A DNA stretch of 60,090 nt from contig CALSCO010002003.1 of assembly GCA_943704415.1 (NCBI GenBank), positions 1 through 60,090 of the forward strand. Direction: 5' to 3'. Shown here piece after piece: positions 46,495 through 56,976 of this stretch. The position numbers and the translations under genes are program-made. Under the pieces are notes generated by a model. That model saw only the letters and a program-made list of their open reading frames with translations. It was not told the origin of the DNA and searched no databases. This DNA is from Parvularia atlantis. Taxonomy: Eukaryota; Opisthokonta; Rotosphaerida. How positions within the stretch are numbered: the first letter of the stretch is position 1; the number at the start of each line of letters is the position of its first letter.

Positions 46495-47422
46495 CAGCAG
46501 CGACACTCACGATTGGGTGCAGGGAAGCCTGCTGATGTGCGCCGCCAACGCGCTCGAGACGCCCAAGGACTTGCCCGTGCTCAAGAACCTGCTGATCCGG
46601 TGCGATCGGGGTTCGCTTTGCAACGCGTGCGCCGCGCTCACCGCGGCCGGGCGTGGCAGGTACCGCCAGAAGCAGGTCGAGCTGAGCGCGCGCGTTGTGT
46701 ACGAGATCGTCAAGGCGCTCTGCCGCATCAACGCGTCGGACGAGGTGCGGCCAGCTGGACATCTCGCTTTCCGCCCCAATCGCTGCTAACCACCGGCCAC
46801 GCAAGCCACTCGCGCTGATGGAAGACCCGCGCCAGTTTGGGCTGATCCCGTCGCGCCGCGTGCTGCACGCGCTGCTCGTGCGGTACGGCTCGGAGGCCAG
46901 GGCGGACCCGGCGCGCTTTGCCCACGGTGCGCGCGTCGCACTCGCGCTCGCGTCTTTCGTCGCTCATGTGCACCGGGCGCGCCAGCGATCAAGGTCTGGG
47001 AGCTGATGCACGTCACGCCGTTCATCACGGCCAACCAGCACACGCGCGTGCTGCTGCTGCGCGCGTGGTGCGCGGCCGCCCAGCCTTTCAACCCCCCCCG
47101 TGCGCCCTTACACATCGCGCCGCAGCGTCTTGGCCAAGTCGCCCGAGTCGCTCGCCTTTGCGCTGAGGCTGCTCGAGAGCCCCGAGGCGCCGCAGGACCT
47201 CGTGCGCGAGAAGCGCTTCCTGTGCGGGCGTCCCCTTTTCCGCGCGCCGCCTGTGCACTCAACCGCACGATGCGCAGTTTTTGGACGTGCAAGCTGCTGC
47301 AGACGCTGTCGGTGCAGGGCGACACCGAGACGCACGCGCGCGTGGTCAAGCGGCTGAAGGAGATCAAGGCGATGCCGGACCTGACCTTCCCGCCGCTGCT
47401 GGACACGCTGCTGCAGCAGTGA
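46010..47422 (+). CDS. unrecognised, probably mitochondrial helical-repeat (PPR-like) protein
   Basis: Not firmly assigned. Two in-frame starts exist: ATG at 46010 (MSSRRKFDRAPSEA) and 46052 (MAMAAVRRAAAAAAAPWRGL). The second gives a textbook import leader and may be the real one. Exons read AHFNGVFYSPDQDALARMRP, then GMTAGQVADQILKLMAGPGR, then GSLLMCAANALETPKDLPVL, GLIPSRRVLHALLVRYGSEA and AIKVWELMHVTPFITANQHT. The protein ends KEIKAMPDLTFPPLLDTLLQ plus Q at 47422. Paired helices with 'R..AF..L' spacing and phrases like 'TANQHTRVLLLRAWC' recall pentatricopeptide helices, but no clean 35-residue repeat is visible. One intron contains a (CAG)n tract. A mitochondrial RNA-processing role is only a suggestion. 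Confidence 0.6.
46462..46499. repeat. (CAG)n tract inside an intron
   Basis: About a dozen CAG units with one TAG interruption lie within the intron GTGCGGCCGACC...GGGTGCAG (about 46450-46529). Each CAG is itself a possible 3' splice site; splicing to the last one keeps the frame (RKAK|GSLLMCAAN). Confidence 0.8.
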
Positions 47423-47474
47423 TGCGTGCGTGTCGCGCAAGTCGAGTGAGAGGCATTTGAGCAAGCAAAGTACA

Positions 47475-48433
47475 TCAGCCCGTGACGACGACGACGACGG
47501 GCTTGCGCGCGGCGTCGAGCGTCTCGGCCAGGAGCACGCCGTCGCGGTAGTAGTCGTTCCAGAGCGCGGGCGAGACGTGGGTCACGCCGAGCGACATGAG
47601 CACGAGCCCAAACAGCACCGACGGCGCGCCGGCCACGAGCACGAATGCGACGAGCGGCGCGGCGCGCAAGTAGAGAATCCAGTCGGTGCGGTCGAGCGCG
47701 CCGTCGACGGTGGCGGCGCGGGGCGCGACGAGGACGTGCCACAGCAGCGGCAGGACGAGGCTCGAGGCGATCTGCGCGCCGGCCGAGCGCGTCCACAGCG
47801 ACGCGGCCCACCACGCCGGCGCGCGCGTCGTCTCGCGGAGGCGCGCCGTCTCGAGCGCGAGGTGCTTGTCCCAGTCGCCGAAGGCGACGGCGAGGTGGCT
47901 GCTCTTGCAGGCGACGAAGACGTAGAGCAGCAGCAGCTGCGCGACGGGCCAGCGCCACCCGCCGTCGCGGCATCCGCCGTCCGCCGCGCTGTTGCCGTCG
48001 TCGCGCCACGGCACGAGCAGGAACGAGCACCAGAGCGCGCCGTGCAGCGGCAGCAGCCCGCCCAGCAGCACCTGGCGCTCGATCTCGGGGAGGCGCGTGA
48101 GCTGCGCCGCGTACGTCGCGCCGTAGAAGGCGAGCTGCGCCGTCCACGCAAAGTGTGCCCACGTCGTCACGGCCGCGCCGCACGCCAACGTCGACGCGCC
48201 GAAGACGTGCACGAGCCACGCGTGGAACAGGTGCATCGCCCACGAGTAGCGCAGCCGGCTGCGTCGCGCATCGCGCCCGTCAGCGATCGCCGTGGCCCAG
48301 CCCACGCCACGCACTACTCGATCACGGCAGGCGGCTCCGACGTGCCCGACGACGTGCCCGACGACGTTGACGAGGCCGACGGTGGCGGTGGCCGTGGCGC
48401 AGACGCCGCGCCGCGCCCTCTTCTTGGCGGCAT
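47475..48433 (-). CDS. multi-pass membrane protein, unknown family
   Basis: Exon 1 starts at 48433 (MPPRRGRGAASAPRPPPPSA), a Pro/Ser-rich cytosolic-type leader, ending EPPAVIEY. An intron (GTGCGTGGCGTG...CTGACG...GACGCAG) leads to RLRYSWAMHLFHAWLVHVFG. I count six or seven hydrophobic segments, among them ACGAAVTTWAHFAWTAQLAF, LLLGGLLPLHGALWCSFLLV-like, VAQLLLLYVFVACKSSHLAV, IASSLVLPLLWHVLV, PLVAFVLVAGAPSVLFGLVL. Conserved-looking polar bits are SSHLAVAFGDWDKH and SPALWNDYYRDGVLLAETLD. The length is about 300 aa. I do not recognise the family; it could be a transporter or a lipid-modifying enzyme. Confidence 0.7.
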
Positions 48434-48490
48434 CCGTGACGGCTCAAACGCCTCGTCCTAGCTCTGTTTCACCAGCGTCGCACACACGTC

Positions 48491-51071
48491 TCACGCGGTC
48501 ACACGGCCCGCCAGGTGCCGCAGCACCGCGCCGACGCGGTCGGGCATATGCGTGAGGAAGCCGTCGATTGAGATGAACAGGCGGTGGAAGTCCTCGCGCG
48601 TCGCCTCGCGCATCTCGTACAGCACGGGGCCCCAGCGCCGCCGCCGGTCCTCGAGCTTGACTGCGGGGGCGCGCGTGCACGTCGGTCAGCAGCGGGCAGT
48701 GGGCATGGCGAACGGTCGCGCACCGACGTGCAGGATGCGCCCGGGGATGAACATGGTCGGGTGGAGCGGCGGCGAGTTTGGCCGCTGCGGCACCTCGACG
48801 CCGCCCGCGGCCGACGGCGCGATCAGCTGGTCGTCGTTCAGCCGGCTATAGTTGGTCGTCTGCACGCACGCACGCACAATCAGCTCCTGCGGCGACGTGC
48901 TCGACACGAGACGCACCCGCCCAGGCCCGTCGCTCGGGATGACCAGCGGCGCCTCGACAAAGAGCTCCTCGTCGTAGAACGGCTCAGGCGCCGGATAGCA
49001 CCAGCACACGCCGCGGGCGATCACGCTCGCCTGTGCACACGCACGCGTCAGCCAGACGAGCATGCGCGCCGCGCATGCGTCTGCCTTGTTGCGGTGGCAC
49101 GCGCGCATCAGCTCGACCAGGTCGACCTTGAAGCGCTGCAGCTGCGCGCGGCCGAGGCGCGGCACGATGTCGTTGTGCAGCACCACCGACGTGATGAACG
49201 CTTCGCTCGCGATCGCCGCCTCGCGGTTGAGCACGCACCCAGGCGGCGAGAACACCCACGCGCGCACGTTCGTGTACTGCGCACGCACGTCCGCGTCAGC
49301 CACGGCCGCGCCAGCCACGCGCACGGACCTGCTCGCGGTACAGCACGGCCAGCAGCGACGCCGTGCCCGCGCCAAGGCTGTGCCCGACAAAGACAAGCGT
49401 CCAGTCGGCGTAGGCCGGGTCCAGCTGCCCTCGCGTCAGCACGACAACCACCACCACGAACGAGACAACGCACAAAGATGCGCCGCAGCAGCCCCGTCGC
49501 CTCGATCGCGTCGTGCACGTTCTGCGCCGTCCGCAGGAAGCCCGAGTGCGCGAAGCCTGCCGAGAAGGCGGCGATCAGCACTCGTTCGTCACGGGCGTGA
49601 TCGCGCACCGTTCGGGATGCTGGGCAGGGCCGCGGGATGGATGTGCGCGTCGACGAGCGCGTCGCGGATCGAGAGCGTGCCGCGGACGCTGACGACAACG
49701 GCGCGCGTCCCGCGGTCGAGGCAGATCATAAACGGGCTGAGGAAGAGCTCGTTGCGGAACGACGCGTAGACGACATCCTCGCGCGTGCCGACGCGGGCCA
49801 TGGCTGTGCGCGCGCGTCGCTGATCAGCGCACGCCAAGCAGCAGCAGCAGCAGCAGCATCAATACGCGCCAATTGCGCTCGTCGCGTTGGCGCCGCAGCA
49901 GTTGTCATCGGCGACGCGCAGGCCGAGCGCGAGGCGCGGCTCGTCGACGGGCACGACGCCGCTCTCGTCGACCGTGGCGAGGCTAGCGCAGAGGCACGCG
50001 CAGCCTGGCGGGACGAGGCGGCAGGCGTTGCACAGGTTGTTCTCGAGGTACAGCGGCCAGCCGTAGACGGCCTCGGCGTATCGGATAAAGTTGGCGGCAG
50101 CGCGGGCGTCGTCGGGCGTGGCGCGCGCGCCGAGGCGGAAGTCGTCGGTGCTGAGCGGTGCCTGGTCAGGCGGGAGGATGAGCTGGTTCGTGTGGTACTG
50201 GTGCTGCTGGAGGAGGACGAGGCCGGCTGCACGTGCGCACGATCAGCAGCCGCGCCGTCGTGAAGGAGAGAGCGTGCGGACGTGCCCATGATGTCGGACG
50301 GGACGAGGTCGTCCTCAAACTGGAGCAGGTCGCTCACAATCGCCGCGGCCTGCTCGAGCGCCTGCAGCTCGTCGCTCTTGCTGAAGAAGAGCAGGAGGCC
50401 CCAGATCTTGCTGGGTGCGAGGTGCGGGTGGGCGGCGATCAGCACAAGAGCGGCGCAAACAGCACGGCAAACGGCGCACAGCCAGAAGCTGCTCTCGACG
50501 TGGTTCTCGCTCGCGGGCGTGGGCGCGACGGTGCAGACGACGGCGATGAGGAAGAGCACGAACGCGGCCAGGTCGACCGAGATGACGACGGTCATCGCCG
50601 TGACCAGCTGCGGCGCGGCGGCGAGGCAGGCCGCGTCGTGCTGCAGCAGGAACAGCGGCACGCCGGCCACGGCCAGCGTCACCTCGGCCACGGTCAGCGC
50701 GAGGTGCACGTACAGCCACGGCACCACGCCCGCGCGCCGCTCCGGCTCGAGGATGCTGCCGCGCAGCGAGATGCGCGCCACGGCGACGGCCCCGACCGCC
50801 GACAGCGCGCTCGTCACGAGCCCCGCGACCAGGTAGCCGAGGTACACGGCGCCGCGGTCGCACGCGCGGAAGGACGGCGCGAAGACGGCCAGCAGCAGCG
50901 CGAAGACGATGGCCCTGGCTCGCGTCGTCAGCGAACCCGCACGGCAGCAGCGGCGGCGGCAGTGGCATCGGCGCACCAGCACGTGAACAGCACCGCCAGC
51001 CACCCGAACGGCCAGACCAGGTCGTCCGCGCCCACGTTGAAGCGCCGCCCGAGCAGCACCAGCGCCGGCAT
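48491..51071 (-). CDS. sn1-specific diacylglycerol lipase (DAGL)
   Basis: DAGL splits diacylglycerol into 2-monoacylglycerol plus a fatty acid; in animals it makes the endocannabinoid 2-AG. The start at 51071 gives MPALVLLGRRFNVGADDLVW, nearly superposable on the DAGL opening MPGIVVFRRRWSVGSDDLV. Four membrane helices follow (50950-50450), then FEDDLVPSDIMG as in the DAGL loop. The lipase domain has VVVSVRGTLSIRDALVDAHI, the nucleophile GHSLGAGTASLLA (49390-49340), and FSPPGCVLNREAAIASEAFI with VVLHNDIVPRLGRAQLQRFK, all in the DAGL alpha/beta order; MFIPGRILHVGARP precedes the final helices. It ends at 48491 without the long regulatory tail of animal DAGL-alpha, like DAGL-beta. Introns are of the local type. 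Confidence 0.9.
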
Positions 51072-51413
51072 CGCGTGGCGGGTGACGTGTCGATCGGTGG
51101 ATCTGTCACGGACCTGGGATCATCTGGCGCGTGCCTGCTGTCTGTCTGTGCGCATCGCTCCCCCCCCCCCCCGTGCAGGACGCGTGCGTGGAAACGTGGT
51201 GAAGCAGACGCGTGCACGAGACCGACGCAGCCCGGGACTGAGGAGCGGCACTGACACACAGCTGTAACTGAACGGCCGCCGGGTCAGAGCTCAACCCCCA
51301 CCCACCCGGGGCCCCACGCCGCCCGGAACCACGCGCAGCGCACGTGCGCACGAAAGACGCACCCGCGAGAGGCAGAAGAAGAAGGAAGAAAAAAAAAAAA
51401 AGAAAGGGTCGGA
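51072..51413. other. intergenic region between DAG lipase and the tRNA gene
   Basis: It holds no open coding signal. It contains a C10-C11 run near 51160-51171, a purine-rich patch at 51366-51406, and the tRNA trailer and terminator. It includes the DAG-lipase promoter next to 51071, where I see no TATA or CCAAT box. Confidence 0.6.
51389..51401 (-). terminator. RNA polymerase III T-run terminator of the tRNA-Glu gene
   Basis: Thirteen consecutive T on the minus strand lie 12 nt after the end of the 5' half of the permuted tRNA, after CCGACCCTTTC. Pol III stops at runs of four or more T, so this closes the unit in the expected direction. Confidence 0.8.
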
Positions 51414-51494
51414 TGAAAGCCGTGCATCCTAACCACTAGACTACAGCGGAAATCACCCCCTCCGCTGCCGGGGTTTGATCCCGGGTCTCACGGG
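51414..51494 (-). tRNA. circularly permuted tRNA-Glu (UUC) gene
   Basis: Reading the minus strand, the 3' half comes first (51494-51460): C38, CCGTG (39-43), AGAC, T-stem CCGGG, T-loop ATCAAAC, CCCGG, acceptor CAGCGGA and discriminator G. Nine nucleotides (GGGGTGATT, 51459-51451) intervene. Then comes the 5' half (51450-51414): acceptor TCCGCTG, TA, D-arm GTCTAGTGGTTAGGAT (identical to ordinary eukaryotic tRNA-Glu), G26, CACGG, CTTTCA. The acceptor halves pair over all 7 bp, and the anticodon stem CACGG/CCGTG over all 5. Joined at 37/38, the loop is CTTTCAC with anticodon TTC, and the mature tRNA has 72 nt with the 4-nt variable loop of tRNA-Glu. Leader TCGGA (51503-51499) pairs with trailer TCCGA (51413-51409), giving a bulge-helix-bulge-like fold at the junction. 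One off-consensus base: A at T-loop position 54. Confidence 0.88.
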
Positions 51495-51618
51495 AACTTC
51501 CGATGGCGGCGCAGACGAGCGCGCCATTGACACTTCTCGGCGTGCGGGGCGGGAAACACTCAAGGGGCTGACATTGCGCGGGTTAGCCTCTCTTTCTCTC
51601 TCCCCCTCTCTCTCTCGC

Positions 51619-53238
51619 CTACTCGACGAGGTGGAACGCGTCCTGCCGGCCGTAGACCCACGCGTTGGCGCCGGCCGCGTCGACGTAGAGGTCCTCCTCC
51701 TGGCGGAACTGGACGACCTGGCCGCCCCACTCGGGCACGGCGCGCGTGGCCTGTGCGCCCCCGATTCAGCCCGATCGGCGAAACTGAGCGAGCGAACGCG
51801 AACCATCAGCTCGACCGAGAACCACGTCTGCGGGCGCAGCAGCGCGTCGCCGCGCACGGGCACGCCCTGCTGCAGGTCCCACATGCCGATGAGCGGGCCC
51901 GCGCCGTGGCCGTGGTCGCCGATCGGGTGGCTGTACACCGTGCCCTCGATGCCGGCCGCGCGCATCGCCGCCAGCGCGTCGGCCAGCACCACGTTGCCGC
52001 TGCGGCCCACGACCATCGCCGCGCGGGTGATGTCCTGCAGCGCGTTGGCGTCGCGCAGGCCCGCCAGCAGCCCCGCCGGCGGCTCAATCTCGCCCTCCTG
52101 ATCGTCGTCGTCGTCATCTGTGCCCATGCAGCCAGCAGCAAGGCACGGCGCACCTGGAGCACGTAGGCGTTGTGCTGCGTGTCCGTGTGCAGGCCGTACG
52201 CGGCGAGGCCAAAGTCGCACCTGCACCGCGCAACGATCAGTGTGCGCACCACCAGATCCGCACGACGCACCAGAGCATGTCGCCGCGCTGGATCACGCCG
52301 CCGCCCTGGTAGCCGCGCCGCTGGATATCGACGCTGGGCTGGAACCACGTCGACATGTTGTTGGCCTGGATGCGCTCGCGGAACCACCAGACGAGGTCGT
52401 CGGTCGTGGTCACGTCTGCGGCGGGCGCCCTCGTCAGCGTCGTTCGCGGAGCGCACGACGGGCGCGCCGCGCACTCGGCGTGAGCGACGAGAAGCCCTCG
52501 CGGATGATGCCCCAGGCCGTCTCCATCAGCTCGCGGTAGACGGGGAGCATGCTCTCGAGGCGCGTTGCGACGTAGTCGACGGCGAGCATCGGGCGCCGCA
52601 CGACGCGCGCCGCGTACGGGCCCAGCGCCGCCTCCAGCTCCTCACGCTCGCCCGCGTGCAGCCCGTCCGCGAACGCCCAGTCGCCGTCGATGTTGAGCGC
52701 GATCGTCGCCGGGTCCTGCGCCTCGACGAGCGCGCGCAGCTTGTCCCAGACCTGCGCCGCCACCCGCATCACGGCCCTGCAACGTGCGCGCCCACACGCG
52801 CGTGCGCACCTCGTCCGTGATCTGCACGTACGTCGCGCGGGCAAAGGCGCCGGCGCGGTCAAAGTAGAAGGCGTCGAGCGTGCGTCGGCGCGCCCAGAAC
52901 TGCGTCGGCGCCTTGATCGAGAAGAAGACCGTGTCCTCGGCGTACTCGCGCTGCGAGATGAGCCACATCGACACCTGCGCCGCCCCGCCGCGTGCTCAGC
53001 GACGACGGGGAAGGCGGCCGGCAGCGCACGTTCTGCTCGCGCATCAGGCCCGGCAGCACCGAGTACAGCCGCTCGTTGAGCCATCTGCCGATCGCGTCAG
53101 CTGCGCTCTCTGCAACGTCCCGCACGCGCACCCGCTCATCAGCTGGCTCTGCTCGCGCAGCGGCAGCGCCGGCGTGATGCGCTGCGCGTGCGCGGCCGCC
53201 ACCGCGATCGCGACCAGCAGCACGACCACGCTCCTCAT
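51619..53238 (-). CDS. secreted M24-family (Xaa-Pro aminopeptidase-like) metallopeptidase
   Basis: M24 'pita-bread' peptidases remove N-terminal residues, often before proline, using two metals. The start at 53238 gives a signal peptide (MRSVVVLLVAIAVAAAHAQR). The creatinase-type N-domain has IGRWLNERLYSVLPGLMREQ and WLISQREYAEDTVFF with WARRRTLDAFYFDRAG. The C-domain carries all five metal ligands: Asp in WCDFG (across an intron), Asp in LHTDTQHNAYVL, His in YSHPIGDHGHGAGP, Glu in TWFSVELMV and Glu in FRQEEDLYVD. It ends NAWVYGRQDAFHLVE at 51619. The variant closely resembles secreted M24 proteins of bacteria. With the signal peptide it likely acts outside the cell or in food vacuoles. Introns of the local type show it is a nuclear gene. 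Confidence 0.82.
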
Positions 53239-53275
53239 GTAGGATCAACAACAAAAACGAGCGCGATCAGCAGCG

Positions 53276-56200
53276 TCACAGGGCAAAGTCAAAGACGTCC
53301 ACGCCGCCGCTCCCCGGCCCGTCCGTGAGCCGCTTGCGCGGCGGCGACGTGGAGGGCGAGGCGGCCTTGGCGGGCGACGCAGCGCTGCTGGCGTCGCTCG
53401 CGCTGCCGTGGTCGTCGCTCTCGATCGGGCGCTTGGCCGGCGTCGACGGGGCGGCGGCGGCCGCCGGCACCTCGCCCATGGCGCGCTCGCCCATGGCGCG
53501 CGCGGCCAGGTCGCGCAGCGTCTCGAGCGGCACGTCGACGTAGCGGCTCCAAAACGCGTTGCGGAACCAGTCGATCGACGGGTAGCGCGGGCTCGAGAGG
53601 CCGTGCAGGATCCGCGCAACGCTGAGCGACGTGTCGAGCTGGTCGCGGTGCCGCCGCACAAAGACGCGCACGTCGGCCATCATCGTCACCGCGCGGCTCT
53701 TGGAGAGCTCCTGCGGCGGTGGCACGGTCGCGGTCATCACCTCGGTCGACGCAAAGTAGCTCGCAATCTCGGTCTCGAGGAGGTACTGCTGTGCCGTCGT
53801 GTCGAACGCGCTCGGCAGCGCGGCCGCCTCGAGCAGCATCGCGTGCACCTGGTCGACCTTGCTCGTGCTCGTCGCCTCGAGCTTGGCGACCAGCGCCTGC
53901 ACACGCGCCCACTCAGCCTGCGCCTTCGCAAGCGAGGGCGTGACGCGCACCACCAGGCTGTGCAGCAGCTCGTCGCGGCGGAAGCGCGCCGGGTGCACGA
54001 GCACGGGGATGGCGAGGTCGCTCAGATCGAACCGCAACTTGTGCTCCTTCTGCGCACACGGCGTGCTCAGCAGCGACGCACTCAGGGCCCGAGACGCACC
54101 TGCAGCACCCACAGCTGCTGCGTCACGTCGCGCAGCGTCTCACCCGGCCCGACCAGGTCCATCAGGCTCACCTGCACCGCCGTGCGCGGCGACGACGACC
54201 GCTTGCGCGCGGGCAGAGTGTGCGCGTACTTCAGCAGGCGCTGTGTGGCGTGTCAGCTGGGCACAAACAAAAACGAGCGAGTGCCTGAACGCACCTGCAC
54301 CAGCGGTTCGGCCGCGGCCAGCGCGTCCTTGTCGCCCGCCGTGAGTGTGACCGTGGCGTTGATGTTGGTCGCTGCGGTGTGGCACGGATCAGCGCACTAG
54401 CAGCAGTGCGGGCCACCCGCACCGTGCGCCGCCTCGACGGCACCGCCCGAGTGCTGCTCAAGGTGGTTGAGCAGCGTCTCGAGCGTCTCGCGCCGCATGT
54501 CGAGCGTCACGGCGGCGTGGTCGATGCGGATCGCGCGCAGCACGGGCAGCGTCGTATCCGCGGCCTCGGCGGGCGGCAGGAGCATGTTGAGCAGGCTCTC
54601 GAGCGAGCGCCGGTGCACCGAGCACGAGAAGCAGAGCGAGCGCAGGCGCTCGTAGTCGCTCTTGTCGACGAGGGCCATGCAGCGTGCGGTCGCGCCGTCG
54701 CGCCCCGAGCGGCCCGTTTCCTTGGCGGCGCGCTGCGTCAGACGTACGCAGCAAGCCAGCGAGCGCGCGCGCACCTGCACGTAGTTCTCGATCGACTTTG
54801 GCAGGCTCAGGTGAATCACGCCGCGCACGTCCGGCTTGTCCAGGCCGAGGCCGAACGCGACCGTCGCGACGACGATCGGCAGCTCGTTGCGCACAAACTG
54901 CGACTGCACCAGCCCGCGCTCGGCCGCGCTCTTGCCCGCGTGGTACGACGAAGCCTCAAACATGCGCGTGCGTAGCGCCATTGCCACCTCGTCCGCCTGG
55001 TTCTGCCGCGTGCAGTAGATGATGACCGAGTCCGTCGGGCCAAAGACAGTCTTGAGCTTGCCGACGAGCCACGCGATCCTGCGCACGCACGCTCGTCAGC
55101 TGCAGGCGAGCGAGCGCGGCACGCAGCACGCACTTGTCCTGGCCTGGTGCGAGCCGCTCGACGCGCAGCAGCACGTTTGAGCGCACGAGGCTGCCGCGCT
55201 CCGACTCTGTGAAGCCAAAGATGCGCGCCACGTCCTTCTCCGCCGCGGCCGTGAGCGTTGCTGCGCGCGCATGCGAGCGGTCAGTCGCGCTCGCACCGGG
55301 GCCGCGACAGCGCACCAGACAGGCCGAGGATGCACGGCGCGCCAAAGATCGTGCGCAGGACGTCGCCGAGGCGCAGGTACGACGGGCTGCACAGCACCCT
55401 CTGTCAGCACGAGCACCGTCGCAAGCTGGCACGCCGCGCACCGGAAGTTGTGCGACCACTCGGACGCGCAGTGCACCTCGTCGACGCAGACAAAGGCGAG
55501 CGGGCGCGCGAGTACCTTGAGCCGGTGCTGGAACGCGCCCGACGCGAGCTTCTCGGGCGAGACGAAGAGCACGTGAAGCTTGCCCTGTGCCACGCGCTCA
55601 AACACCTTGTCGCACGCCGCCAGCTGCACCGTGCCACCGCGCGTTGTCAGGCTGAGTGCATGCGATGAGCGCGCCACGCACGTCCATCTGCCCGTGGATG
55701 ATCGCACCAGGCAGCGCCCTGGGCAGATTGTGGTGCTGGTCGATCATGAGTGAGATGAGCGGCGAGACGACGAGGGTGAAGGCGTTGCGGTCGCGTGCGC
55801 AGATGAATGCGGGCAGCTGGTAGCAGAGCGACTTGCCCGAGCCCGTGCCGAGCACGAGCAGCGACGACTGGCCCGCGAGCACGCGCCGGATCGTCGACTC
55901 CTGCCGCGGCCGGAACGTGCTGAACCCAAACAGCCCGCGCAGCACGCGGTGCAGGTCGTCCTCGCTCGCCTCGGCGTCGTCTGCCGCGGCCATCGCGATC
56001 GCGTCGTCGACTTCGGCCGAGGCTGGCGGCGGCTCGCTCACGTCCATGCCCGCCGACCAGATCGCAAACGGCACCTCGTCGCTATTGACGTCGCTCACGC
56101 CCACGAGCGCGCCGCCGGCCTCACCGCCGCCGCGCTCCTTGCTGTAGTTGGGCTTGCGGAAGCGTGAGAAGCGGCCGGGCGCGCCGTTGGTCGGGCCGGC

Positions 56201-56976
56201 CTTGCTCGTGAGGTTGAACTTCTTAAAGTTGTCCGACACGCCGCGCGCTGCGATCGCGTATGGCGTCAGCACGATCAGCGACAGCGGTAGTGAGCAGCAC
56301 GCACAGGTGTCCAGCTTGGCGACGACCTGCCCGGGGCGCAGCGGCACGGCCGATAGCGCGCCGCCTTTCTTGCCCGCGGACGACCGTCGCTGCCGCGTGC
56401 CGTCGGCGGCCTTGCGGTTGCCGCGCAGCGCCGTGCCCCATCCGTTCTTCTGCACACGCGCGCGTGAGTGTGTGTCACGGGCGACCGCGAGCGACGCACC
56501 ATAGCGACAGGTGCGGCATCGTCCGCCCTCTTGCGCGGCGCGCGCGGTTTGGCCGTCTTGGCCGTGCGCCGACCCGACGCGGTCGGTGGCGGCGGCGACA
56601 ATGGCGCGTCGGTGGGCGACGCCGGCGCGGGCTCCGCGTTCTCGTCCTCTGCGAGGACAAAGCCGTCGACGGCCGTGAACGTGCTCGTGCTCGGACGCAG
56701 CAGGCGCCGCGCGGCGTACGCGTTGGGCCGCGCCCAGTCGTCGGCGGCCGGCGCGCGCGGCGCCTCGTGCGTGACGACGACGGGCCGTGGCGGGCTGAGC
56801 GTTGCCGAAGGAGACGCCGAGAACGACGACGAGGACGGCAGACGGCGGTAGTCGCGGTACATCGCCGCGACGTGCGCATCGCCCGCGACGTCGGCCGGGC
56901 CCGGCGCTCGCCCGTGGCGCGCCGCGAAGCCGTGCTCCCACGCCTTGAGCGCGGCCTTGAGCGCGCCACGGTCCAT
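53276..56976 (-). CDS. RECQL4: RECQL4 ortholog: Sld2-like N-terminus plus RecQ helicase
   Basis: RECQL4 helps load the replicative helicase and repairs DNA. The start at 56976 (MDRGALKAALKAWEHGFAAR) gives the Sld2-like homeodomain fold (HGRAPGPADVAGDA, YRDYRRL), parallel to [20 protein letters not shown] in human. A basic segment DNFKKFNLTSKAGPTNGAPG with RFRKPNYSK matches the RECQL4 linker. The helicase (about 55960-54430) has FGFSTFRPRQESTIRRVLAG, GTGSGKSLCYQLP (Walker A), FVCVDEVHCASEWSHNFR (motif II DEVH where DEAH is usual), SVIIYCTRQNQADEVA, VVATVAFGLGLDKPDVRGVI and ETGRSGRDG (motif VI). The C-terminal RECQL4-only block at 53680-53500 reads SVARILHGLSSPRYPSIDWF and FWSRYVDVPLETL. Exons between 55400 and 55090 are not fully resolved. 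The tail ends GGVDVFDFAL. Confidence 0.9.

Noticed and set aside
46450-46540. Poly-Ala or poly-Ser stretch encoded by the CAG tract
   Set aside because: Either frame through the tract breaks the flanking protein; the splice signals GTGCGG...GTGCAG restore it.
51420-51500. A normal plus-strand tRNA based on the box-B-like GGTTTGATCC
   Set aside because: No plus-strand acceptor pairing or A box fits; the minus-strand permuted reading explains every helix.
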